Part shown: positions 1-5,236 of the stretch, piece after piece | Layout of the letters: every line of letters starts with the position of its first letter | Position numbering within the stretch: position 1 is the stretch's first letter | Assembly (NCBI GenBank): GCA_900770845.1 | Contig: CAAGLS010000063.1 | Coordinates: 1-11,096, forward strand | Direction of reading: 5' to 3' | Source of the DNA: an uncultured Prevotella sp. | Lineage (GTDB): Bacteria; Bacteroidota; Bacteroidia; Bacteroidales; Bacteroidaceae | Length of the DNA: 11,096 nucleotides | Notes under the pieces: generated by a model | Databases searched by the model: none | Seen by the model: only the letters and a program-made list of their open reading frames with translations | What the model was told of the DNA's origin: nothing | Made by a program: the position numbers and the translations under genes

Positions 1-1
1 G

Positions 2-52
2 ATGCTCCATATCCAGATGCCCAGCGCCTGCGTGGGCGAGAGCAAGTTGTGA
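2..52 (+). CDS. possible C-terminal end of an unidentified upstream gene
   Basis: The frame starting at base 2 is open from the window edge to a TGA at 50-52. Its codons (ATC, CAG, CCC, AGC, GCC, GTG, GGC, GAG, AAG) match those favoured by the housekeeping genes of this window. It would encode only about 16 visible residues, too few to identify a family. The strong terminator at 112-166 is consistent with a plus-strand gene ending just upstream. The other two plus frames are also open here, so this is a guess from codon choice and context. Confidence 0.22.
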   Translation: MLHIQMPSACVGESKL

Positions 53-57
53 TACCC

Positions 58-91
58 CACGGCGCGGCGTTGACGCTGCGCTCGCGCCGTG
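58..91. repeat. GC-rich 9-bp inverted repeat
   Basis: Arms 58-66 (CACGGCGCG) and 83-91 (CGCGCCGTG) are perfectly complementary and flank a 16-base loop, which contains its own small GCGT/ACGC stem. No T-run follows, so it is not an intrinsic terminator by itself. The word GATACC occurs on both sides, at 51-56 and 96-101. It may be a 3'-end structure of the upstream transcript or a REP-like element. Confidence 0.5.
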
Positions 92-111
92 TGTCGATAC
101 CACTTTTCCAA

Positions 112-166
112 CCACGAGTATGCACGAACGCCAAGAACCGCCTTCGTGCAGACTCGTGGCTTTTTT
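112..166 (+). terminator. strong intrinsic terminator of the upstream gene
   Basis: Two stacked perfect 8-bp stems, 112-119 with 152-159 and 121-128 with 143-150, are separated by a single A/G mismatch at 120/151. They close on a 14-base loop (129-142). Six T residues follow at 161-166. The T-run lies only on the plus-strand 3' side, so it terminates rightward transcription and insulates the restriction-modification genes from the gene upstream. Confidence 0.85.
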
Positions 167-178
167 CACCTTGTTATT

Positions 179-208
179 CTTGAATTACAGATAAGTTTCG
201 TATATTTG
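179..208 (+). promoter_or_regulatory. Bacteroidetes-type promoter for the restriction-modification operon
   Basis: TATATTTG at 201-208 matches the Bacteroidetes -7 element TAnnTTTG exactly. CTTG at 179-182 is a three-of-four match to the -33 TTTG element, with an 18-base spacer, slightly short of the 19-21 usually quoted. Transcription would start near 215, giving a leader of only about 17 bases before the ATG at 232. No Shine-Dalgarno sequence is visible, which is common in this phylum. Confidence 0.65.
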
Positions 209-231
209 CACCCTATTACAAGTGCTACATC

Positions 232-1308
232 ATGGAACCAGCATTATTCGGTCAGAAACATTCAAGCCGCGATTACTCAAAGGCTGTAAATTGGGGAAAG
301 AACATGTTTAACAGTTCTTTTCCAGCGTCTTTGGTTGCATATATGCATTCAAAGAGTATTAAACCTGTGTACATCTGTACGAACAAGGCAAACGACATTG
401 TCCATGGCTACATAGATTGCGAGCAGCTTTTTGGGATAGATCCGTTAAGTGACAATGCATTCTACAATTTTGAGGCGGGCTATAGTCCGTACGAGAAGTT
501 CTATAGCGGTGACAGGGAAAAGATAGACCTGGTGATGATGGACAACTCCTCCAACCAAGTCTGCCGAGGACTTGAGGTAAAGCTTACGGCGGTCCCAGAC
601 AATACGACGCATTCGAAGAATGAATCATTATGGGGCGCAGAGATTGTGATGAGGCCGCCTACCATCTGTTTTTTAGCTTGTAGCATCTGCAGCAATTATG
701 AAACGCCTCAAAAGAAAGAGCGTCTGAGGGACATGCTGAAGGAAGTTCCTCAGATAAATCATTGGGAAGAGATAGACGAAGTTGCTGCGCACTATTCAGA
801 AATACTTTCTTCCATCTTGAAAGTGTCCAGTGATATGTGCGATGCCCAAGTGCCTCTGATACTTCAACCCATTTGGAAAACCGAGGGGAATAAGATGCGT
901 TTGAGAGAAGACTGCCTGGATGTCTTTGTGTGGTCAAACCTCGCCGTCATTCAGATGAGTTTGAAAGGCGAGAAGAGTCAGACGGGTAAGATTAACAGGT
1001 ATCAGAGGACCATTGTTTGGCTTTACAAGATGTTGCTTGACTACGTTACATACGACATCTTTGACTATAAGAGAATCATTCGCTTGCAATCCTACAACCT
1101 TGCAAACGACAAGGCTTTTGCAATGCCGGGCAACAAGTCGCATGAGTTTTTAAAGAGTCCTGAATTGATGAAGCCTCGAATCTCGAAACATGAGATTAGA
1201 AACATCATCTTGGGCGGGGGGCAAAACTTGCTTAGTCCTGAGCGCAGATTTGATGCGGTGTTGGTTAACAGTCCTGATTTGTTTGATAAAAAAAGCGAGA
1301 AAGCATGA
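232..1308 (+). CDS. HindVP-like type II restriction endonuclease
   Basis: The 358-residue product resembles the HindVP family of type II restriction enzymes, whose founder recognises GRCGYC. Visible family features are an N-terminal LFG-x-KHSSRD stretch (residues 5-13), WGKNMFNSSFP (21-31) and a PD-(D/E)XK-like core. In that core Asp99 in KIDLVM and Glu115/Lys117 in LEVKLTAVPDNT are the probable metal-binding and catalytic residues. No signal peptide or membrane segment is present, as expected for a cytoplasmic nuclease. The ATG at 232 is chosen because the conserved N-terminus lies directly after it and it sits just downstream of a good promoter. Its stop codon overlaps the methyltransferase start (ATGA), so the two genes form one operon. 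Nine of sixteen arginine codons are AGA or AGG, unlike the ribosomal genes nearby, suggesting acquisition by transfer. The family call is from memory of conserved motifs; the specificity is inferred. Confidence 0.72.
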   Translation: MEPALFGQKHSSRDYSKAVNWGKNMFNSSFPASLVAYMHSKSIKPVYICTNKANDIVHGYIDCEQLFGIDPLSDNAFYNFEAGYSPYEKFYSGDREKIDLVMMDNSSNQVCRGLEVKLTAVPDNTTHSKNESLWGAEIVMRPPTICFLACSICSNYETPQKKERLRDMLKEVPQINHWEEIDEVAAHYSEILSSILKVSSDMCDAQVPLILQPIWKTEGNKMRLREDCLDVFVWSNLAVIQMSLKGEKSQTGKINRYQRTIVWLYKMLLDYVTYDIFDYKRIIRLQSYNLANDKAFAMPGNKSHEFLKSPELMKPRISKHEIRNIILGGGQNLLSPERRFDAVLVNSPDLFDKKSEKA

Positions 1309-2675
1309 GAGTGGTTGATTTGTTTTGTGGTTGTGGTGGACTAAGTTTAGGCTTCATGGAGGCTGGCTTTGATCTGGTCGCAGCTTTTGACAATTGGGAT
1401 GATGCCATTACGGTGTATCACAATAACTTCAAGCATCCTGTATTCAAACAGGATTTGTCGGATGTAGAGGAGTCGGCGAAGAAAGTGGCATCGTACAGAC
1501 CTAACATGATTATCGGTGGGCCTCCATGCCAAGATTTCTCCTCGGCTGGAAAACGTGATGAAAACAACGGACGTGGCGACCTCACCGTGAGCTATGCGCG
1601 TATAATCGAAAAAGTGCATCCAGAATGGTTTGTGATGGAAAATGTGGACAGAATATTAAAGTCGTCAAAGCTAATAGATGCCATTTCCATCTATAAGTCC
1701 TGTGGGTACGGACTCACGAAAGTCGTCTTGAATGCGAGCAAGTGTGGTGTGCCGCAAAGAAGGAAGCGCTTTATCATGATAGGCCATTTGGGCGATGATG
1801 ATGACTTTATGCTTAAATTGTTGGAGAAAAGGCAGTCTGAAAAAGAGATGACTGTCAGAGACTATTTCGGAGACAGTATCGATGTGGATTTCTATTACCG
1901 TCATCCGCGGAGCTATGCCCGAAGGGGAATCTTCAGTGTGGATGAGCCCAGTCCGACCATTCGTGGCGTGAATCGCCCGATGCCATCGGGATACAAGCTG
2001 CACCATAATGACCCAGTCGACTCTTTGGAGGGCATAAGGCCATTGACTTCCCTTGAAAGAAGTATGATACAGACTTTCCCTAAATCGTATAAATTCTTGG
2101 GGACCAAGACAAATTTGGAGCAGATGATTGGCAATGCCGTGCCGGTGAACCTTGGGAAATTTGTGGCTGATGCTATCAATTCATACCTTGGTGAGGTTGA
2201 TAGCGTAAACTACAATGCCGTCAAGCAAGAATTTCCAAACTATATTGTCAACAACTCCACCGTCCGGCTGAATAGCATAGACCATTTGGACAAAGACAAG
2301 AATGTCCTGGTCAGTCTTGTAAAGAATGACAATATTGACAGATTCCTCGATGGATCGGCCAACATTTACTACACAGGCAAGAAGTTTCCTTCAACAGTGG
2401 CCCTAAACAAATTGTATTACTTTATGCCCTACATGAAGCATAAAGGCATTAGGGATTTGTATCTTATCAAGATTGCGCGCGTAGGAACTAAAAAGGAGGT
2501 GCATCCGGAATGCGATGACAATGATTTCAGATTGGTCTTTGAGATTGGGTATGTGGGACAGCTCTTTGACGATTATCAACCTATACGCCTTGAAATATGG
2601 CAGTCGTTTACAGACACGACAATAAGTGATTTGCCCGCCAAACTTGAAAAAGTAAATGGCGGGGATGTGGGATAG
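1305..2675 (+). CDS. DNA cytosine-5 methyltransferase with a C-terminal extension
   Basis: This 456-residue enzyme should transfer a methyl group from S-adenosylmethionine to C5 of cytosine, protecting host DNA from the endonuclease encoded just upstream. C5-methyltransferase motifs appear in order: motif I DLFCGCGGLSLGF (5-17); motif IV GGPPCQDFSSAG (71-82) with catalytic Cys75; motif VI ENV (112-114); motif VIII QRRKRF (151-156); a target-recognition region around 195-243 including PSPTIRG (215-221); motif IX RPLTSLERSMIQTFP (245-259); and motif X GNAVPVNLG (276-284). Known C5 enzymes often end soon after motif X, whereas here residues about 295-456 form an extra domain containing YYTGKKFPSTVALNKLYY (355-372). 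I do not recognise that domain securely. The ATG overlaps the endonuclease stop by 4 bases, so translation is probably coupled. No vsr or controller gene is nearby. Confidence 0.93.
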   Translation: MRVVDLFCGCGGLSLGFMEAGFDLVAAFDNWDDAITVYHNNFKHPVFKQDLSDVEESAKKVASYRPNMIIGGPPCQDFSSAGKRDENNGRGDLTVSYARIIEKVHPEWFVMENVDRILKSSKLIDAISIYKSCGYGLTKVVLNASKCGVPQRRKRFIMIGHLGDDDDFMLKLLEKRQSEKEMTVRDYFGDSIDVDFYYRHPRSYARRGIFSVDEPSPTIRGVNRPMPSGYKLHHNDPVDSLEGIRPLTSLERSMIQTFPKSYKFLGTKTNLEQMIGNAVPVNLGKFVADAINSYLGEVDSVNYNAVKQEFPNYIVNNSTVRLNSIDHLDKDKNVLVSLVKNDNIDRFLDGSANIYYTGKKFPSTVALNKLYYFMPYMKHKGIRDLYLIKIARVGTKKEVHPECDDNDFRLVFEIGYVGQLFDDYQPIRLEIWQSFTDTTISDLPAKLEKVNGGDVG

Positions 2676-2749
2676 ACGACTGCGAAGGCTGTGGTTGCAT
2701 AAAGGATTTTGCTGAATATGTCCGCGCGCTGACTACCGTAGAGAGGTTG

Positions 2750-2779
2750 CAAGCCCTTGCTTTGCAAGTTGCTGGCTTG
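2750..2779 (+). other. two-part hairpin downstream of the methyltransferase
   Basis: CAAGCC (2750-2755) pairs with GGCTTG (2774-2779). Inside, CTTGC (2756-2760) pairs with GCAAG (2764-2768) across a TTT loop, leaving a five-base bulge on the 3' side. It lies 75 bases after the methyltransferase stop but lacks a T-run. It could be a weak or factor-dependent 3'-end structure of the restriction-modification transcript. Confidence 0.4.
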
Positions 2780-2824
2780 TGAAGTTTGGGCTACCTGTCC
2801 CTAACGTTGGCTTGTTAGTCTTCC

Positions 2825-2912
2825 GAGCCAACTGCCACGATTTATCGTGCCAACTGTCACGGTATTTCGAGCCAGTTGTCACGATGTATCGTGACAATTG
2901 TCACGCACTGTA
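2825..2912. repeat. four degenerate 22-base tandem repeats with embedded palindromes
   Basis: Units start at 2825, 2847, 2869 and 2891 with an exact 22-base period. The consensus is roughly GWGCCAACTGTCACGATNTATC, and the last unit diverges at its end. The array contains a perfect inverted repeat, TTGTCACGAT (2876-2885) with ATCGTGACAA (2888-2897), and a perfect 14-base palindrome GTGACAATTGTCAC (2891-2904). There are no spacers, so it is not a CRISPR array. It lies between the methyltransferase and the rpsU promoter. It may be a dispersed intergenic repeat family or a cluster of binding sites for a dimeric protein; the sequence alone does not decide. Confidence 0.8.
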
Positions 2913-3119
2913 GTCAACCCGCCGCCTGCTTGGGCATGGTGGTGAGAATGGGGCGAAGGAGCAAGAAGCACGGGAATCTGGGCGGAAGGGCTACAGCGAA
3001 GCTTGCGTTGTCGTCGGGGCCACATTGGGCAACGGCGCCCAACCGAATGCCAATACCCGCGGCGAGATAATTCGTGGAAAACCCAATTCGCCAAATAGTT
3101 GCGAAAAAACGCGCAAATG
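2913..3119. other. intergenic stretch with no convincing gene
   Basis: This stretch, with the remainder of 2676-3214, separates the methyltransferase from rpsU. Open frames on both strands give low-complexity, unfamiliar proteins without a plausible start context, so I see no gene. The right part (about 3080-3119) becomes AT-rich as it enters the rpsU promoter. Confidence 0.5.
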
Positions 3120-3151
3120 TTTGGAAATATGAAAAATAAGCAGTAATTTTG
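3120..3151 (+). promoter_or_regulatory. rpsU promoter, near-perfect Bacteroidetes match
   Basis: TTTG at 3120-3123 is followed after exactly 20 bases by TAATTTTG at 3144-3151, matching the -33 TTTG and -7 TAnnTTTG elements of the Bacteroidetes primary sigma factor. The start site would fall near 3158, leaving a leader of about 57 bases that ends in an A-rich stretch before the rpsU ATG, a typical ribosome-entry context in this phylum. Confidence 0.85.
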
Positions 3152-3214
3152 CACCCGCTATTGTGGCCGCTGGCCAATGGCGAAAGTTCATAATTAAAAA
3201 TTAAAACAAAACAA

Positions 3215-3406
3215 ATGATCGTAGTACAGGTAAAAGAAGGTGAGAACATCGAAAGAGCTCTCAAGAAGTTCAAGAGAAAGTTTGAAAAGACTGGTGTTGT
3301 GAAGGAGCTCCGCTCTCGTCAGCAGTATGACAAGCCCTCTGTTCGGAAGAGACTCAAGATGGAACACGCCATCTACGTGCAGAAACTGAGACGCGAGGAG
3401 GAATAA
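3215..3406 (+). CDS. rpsU: 30S ribosomal protein S21
   Basis: The 63-residue, strongly basic protein begins MIVVQVKEGENIERALKKF, the typical start of S21, and continues with the basic helical region KFEKTGVVKELRSRQQYDKP and a charged C-terminus. S21 is a small-subunit protein near the anti-Shine-Dalgarno end of 16S rRNA. Length is normal for the family. It has its own strong promoter upstream, and the recombinase gene starts 62 bases downstream with no terminator between, so some co-transcription is likely. The A-rich leader and lack of a Shine-Dalgarno site are ordinary for Bacteroidetes. Confidence 0.95.
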   Translation: MIVVQVKEGENIERALKKFKRKFEKTGVVKELRSRQQYDKPSVRKRLKMEHAIYVQKLRREEE

Positions 3407-3419
3407 TTCCTGTTAAAAA

Positions 3420-3451
3420 TTTGGTGGTCTGAATTAATTTCCTTAAATTCG
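3420..3451 (+). promoter_or_regulatory. candidate promoter for the tyrosine recombinase
   Basis: TTTG at 3420-3423 and TAAATTCG at 3444-3451 are separated by 20 bases. The -7 element matches TAnnTTTG at four of its six fixed positions (TT then CG in place of TTTG). Transcription would start about 11 bases before the ATG at 3469, giving an almost leaderless mRNA. The recombinase may instead be read from the rpsU promoter. Confidence 0.45.
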
Positions 3452-3468
3452 TAGCCAAAATAAGTGTT

Positions 3469-4350
3469 ATGATTGAGGAGTTCTTGGCCTACATGCGCTA
3501 TGAGCGCAACCGAAGCGGGCGCACGCTGGAGAGCTACGGCAGAAACGTGGCGATTTTCGAGCGCTTCTTCAAGGCTTTGGATGGCAATCTCACTTGGCAG
3601 ACCGTCGACGCGGATGTCGTCAGACTCTGGCTTGAGGACATGATGGACAGAGGCAACAAGGCCTCTTCGGTGGATTGCCGGCTGTCGGCTGTCAAGTCGC
3701 TCTACAGATGGGCCCTTTCGAGAGGTCTTGTGGAGCATGACCCAACGGTTGACGTCACGGGCCCGAAGAAGGAAAAGCCGCTGCCACAGTTCGTGAAAGA
3801 GTCGGAGATGGACGAGCTTCTCGACAAGATGTCGTGGGGCCAGGACTATGTGAGCGTTTTGAAGCGCACCATCCTGATGACATTCTACGAAACTGGAATC
3901 CGGCTGTCGGAGCTCATCGGCCTTGACGACAGGGACGTTGACTTCAACACCCGGGAGCTCAGGGTGACGGGCAAGCGCGACAAGCAGCGCATCATTCCCT
4001 TTGGGGAGGAGTTGGCCGAAACGCTCGGCGACTATATGAGGATGCGCAATCGCGAAGTGGAGCGGCACGACAGCGCCCTGTTCCAATATTATAATAAAGG
4101 AACGCGCGTGAAGGATAAGTGGCTCCGCAAGATGGTGGGTGATGAACTCAGTCGTGTCTGCACGCTGAGGAAGCGTTCCCCCCATGTGTTGCGCCACACC
4201 TTTGCCACGGCGATGCTCAACCACGACGCAGACTTGGAGAGTGTTAGAAAGCTGCTGGGACACGTGAGCCTCTCCACAACGGAGGTCTACACGCACACCA
4301 CCTTTGAGCAGCTGAAGCGAGTTTATAAAGGCGCCCATCCGAGGGCGTGA
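3469..4350 (+). CDS. xerC: XerC/XerD-type tyrosine recombinase
   Basis: This 293-residue tyrosine recombinase has the usual Xer length. An N-terminal SAM-like DNA-binding domain spans about residues 1-90, with the typical opening IEEFLAYMRYERNRS and TLESYGRNV. The catalytic domain follows from about 108. The full catalytic set is visible: Arg145 in TGIRLSEL, Lys169 in TGKRDKQR, His239 and Arg242 in SPHVLRHTFAT, His265 in LLGH, and the nucleophile Tyr274 in TEVYTH. Xer proteins resolve chromosome dimers at dif, but related enzymes also act in DNA inversion, so the XerC label is by similarity only. It lies between rpsU and hpf, a housekeeping context, and its codon use matches the ribosomal genes. 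It is therefore probably a resident gene, not the integrase of a mobile element. Confidence 0.9.
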   Translation: MIEEFLAYMRYERNRSGRTLESYGRNVAIFERFFKALDGNLTWQTVDADVVRLWLEDMMDRGNKASSVDCRLSAVKSLYRWALSRGLVEHDPTVDVTGPKKEKPLPQFVKESEMDELLDKMSWGQDYVSVLKRTILMTFYETGIRLSELIGLDDRDVDFNTRELRVTGKRDKQRIIPFGEELAETLGDYMRMRNREVERHDSALFQYYNKGTRVKDKWLRKMVGDELSRVCTLRKRSPHVLRHTFATAMLNHDADLESVRKLLGHVSLSTTEVYTHTTFEQLKRVYKGAHPRA

Positions 4351-4366
4351 AAACCTTGTAAAAATT

Positions 4367-4371
4367 GGAGG
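4367..4371 (+). promoter_or_regulatory. Shine-Dalgarno-like GGAGG before hpf
   Basis: GGAGG at 4367-4371 lies 5 bases before the ATG at 4377, close to ideal spacing. It fixes the hpf start at 4377 and argues against an in-frame TTG at 4365. Such a sequence is notable because other genes in this window lack one. Confidence 0.6.
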
Positions 4372-4376
4372 TACTT

Positions 4377-4679
4377 ATGGAAATTAAAATTCAGTCGGTC
4401 AATTTTGATGCTACCGAGAAGTTGCAGGCTTTCGCAGACAAGAAAGCCGCTAAGTTGGAGAAAACATTTGAAGATATTCAGAAAGTAGAGGTGCAATTGA
4501 AGGTCGTCAAACCTGCCACGGCACTGAACAAGGAGGCCAGCCTGACGGTAACCGTCCCCACGGCCGCCCCGCTGTTCGTCAAGAAGACCTGTGACTCCTT
4601 CGAGGAGGCCATAGACCAGTGCGTGGATTCCATGAAGGTTCAGCTGACCAAATTGAAGGAAAAAATGCGTGGAAGATAA
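4377..4679 (+). CDS. hpf: ribosome hibernation promoting factor, short form (HPF/RaiA family)
   Basis: The 100-residue product fits the short HPF/YfiA fold: a first strand MEIKIQSVNFDATEKLQAF, an alpha helix rich in lysine (about 17-33), strands around KVEVQLKVV and EASLTVTVP, and a final helix SFEEAIDQCVDSMKVQLTKL. It ends at residue 100 without the C-terminal dimerisation domain of long HPF. Proteins of this family bind the 30S subunit in stationary phase and hold ribosomes inactive. The gene follows the recombinase by 26 bases and precedes the tRNA promoter. The ATG at 4377 is preferred over the TTG at 4365 because of the GGAGG and the match of the N-terminus to the family. Confidence 0.88.
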   Translation: MEIKIQSVNFDATEKLQAFADKKAAKLEKTFEDIQKVEVQLKVVKPATALNKEASLTVTVPTAAPLFVKKTCDSFEEAIDQCVDSMKVQLTKLKEKMRGR

Positions 4680-4695
4680 AATTTGCCAAGAATTA

Positions 4696-4727
4696 TTTGG
4701 TGGATTGAAAAAATAGTCGTATCTTTG
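4696..4727 (+). promoter_or_regulatory. promoter of the tRNA-tuf operon
   Basis: TTTG at 4696-4699 and TATCTTTG at 4720-4727 are spaced by 20 bases, a full match to the Bacteroidetes consensus. The start site would be near 4734, about 47 bases before the first tRNA. No comparable promoter is visible between the fourth tRNA and tuf, so this one probably drives the whole tRNA-tuf unit. Confidence 0.85.
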
Positions 4728-4780
4728 CAGCCGTTTTACAACGAGTCCTCTTCGAGTCGGCCAGGCGGCTGCAAGGATTT

Positions 4781-4854
4781 GCCTCTTTAGCTCAGTTGGC
4801 CAGAGCACGTGATTTGTAATCTCGGGGTCGTTGGTTCGAATCCGACAAGAGGCT
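4781..4854 (+). tRNA. trnT: tRNA-Thr(TGT)
   Basis: A cloverleaf forms with acceptor GCCTCTT (4781-4787) pairing with AAGAGGC (4847-4853), anticodon loop TTTGTAA (4813-4819) with anticodon TGT at 4815-4817, and T arm GTTGG-TTCGAAT-CCGAC. The anticodon stem has one T-T mismatch. The discriminator is T and CCA is not encoded, so the CCA end must be added by tRNA nucleotidyltransferase. First of four tRNAs before tuf. Confidence 0.95.
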
Positions 4855-4882
4855 CACCGCTTAGGCGGAGTTGTGAAGACAG

Positions 4883-4964
4883 GGGTGGTTTCCAGAGTGG
4901 CCAAATGGGGCAGACTGTAAATCTGCTGCGTCTCGCTTCGGTGGTTCGAATCCATCACCACCCA
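4883..4964 (+). tRNA. trnY: tRNA-Tyr(GTA)
   Basis: Class II tRNA of 82 bases with a long variable arm. Acceptor GGGTGGT (4883-4889) pairs with ACCACCC (4957-4963), discriminator A at 4964. The anticodon stem GCAGA/TCTGC closes the loop CTGTAAA (4915-4921), with GTA at 4917-4919. The T loop is TTCGAAT. No encoded CCA. Confidence 0.95.
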
Positions 4965-4991
4965 CCTCATCGGCGGTCAATTGACTGCAAC

Positions 4992-5064
4992 GCGGAAATA
5001 GCTCAGTTGATAGAGCACTAGCCTTCCAAGCTGGGGGTCGCGGGTTTGAGTCCCGTTTTCCGCT
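4992..5064 (+). tRNA. trnG: tRNA-Gly(TCC)
   Basis: Acceptor GCGGAAA (4992-4998) pairs with TTTCCGC (5057-5063), discriminator T at 5064. The anticodon stem CTAGC/GCTGG closes the loop CTTCCAA (5023-5029), with TCC at 5025-5027, reading GGA/GGG glycine codons. The T arm is CGGGT-TTGAGTC-CCG-like. No encoded CCA. Confidence 0.94.
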
Positions 5065-5074
5065 CTAAGATTAC

Positions 5075-5146
<72 letters not shown>

Positions 5147-5236
5147 CTACCTTCGAGGCCGGATATGATGCAATATTAGTCCGAAGACGAAATCAAAACG
5201 ATTTTAATTCAAAAATACGATAAAACAAAGTAAGCT

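Noticed and set aside
89..289. 66-residue plus-strand open frame
   Set aside because: It runs through the terminator hairpin and the promoter of the restriction-modification operon, overlaps the endonuclease start, and resembles no family.
2686..2781. Possible frameshifted continuation of the methyltransferase (open frame ending at a TGA near 2781)
   Set aside because: The frame is open with reasonable-looking residues, but it has no start codon, and the methyltransferase ends normally in its own frame.
2825..2912. CRISPR array
   Set aside because: The 22-base units are directly adjacent with no spacers, and no cas genes are present.
2876..3070. 64-residue plus-strand frame over the repeat array
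   Set aside because: It starts inside the tandem repeats, its composition is unlike a folded protein, and codon use differs from neighbours.
2914..3273. Minus-strand frames of 91 to 119 residues upstream of rpsU
   Set aside because: They overlap the rpsU promoter and start codon in antisense and show no recognisable motif.
3373..4338. 321-residue minus-strand frame
   Set aside because: Complete antisense shadow of the recombinase, which has all its catalytic residues on the plus strand.
3469..4350. Integrase that mobilised the restriction-modification genes
   Set aside because: The recombinase is separated from them by rpsU, has host-like codon use, and sits in a housekeeping gene context; no attachment-site repeats were seen.
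4365..4376. Upstream TTG start for hpf adding four residues
   Set aside because: The ATG at 4377 has GGAGG at the right spacing and matches the family N-terminus; the TTG overlaps the Shine-Dalgarno sequence.
4809..5021. 70-residue plus-strand frame across the tRNA cluster
   Set aside because: It consists of tRNA gene sequence read as protein.
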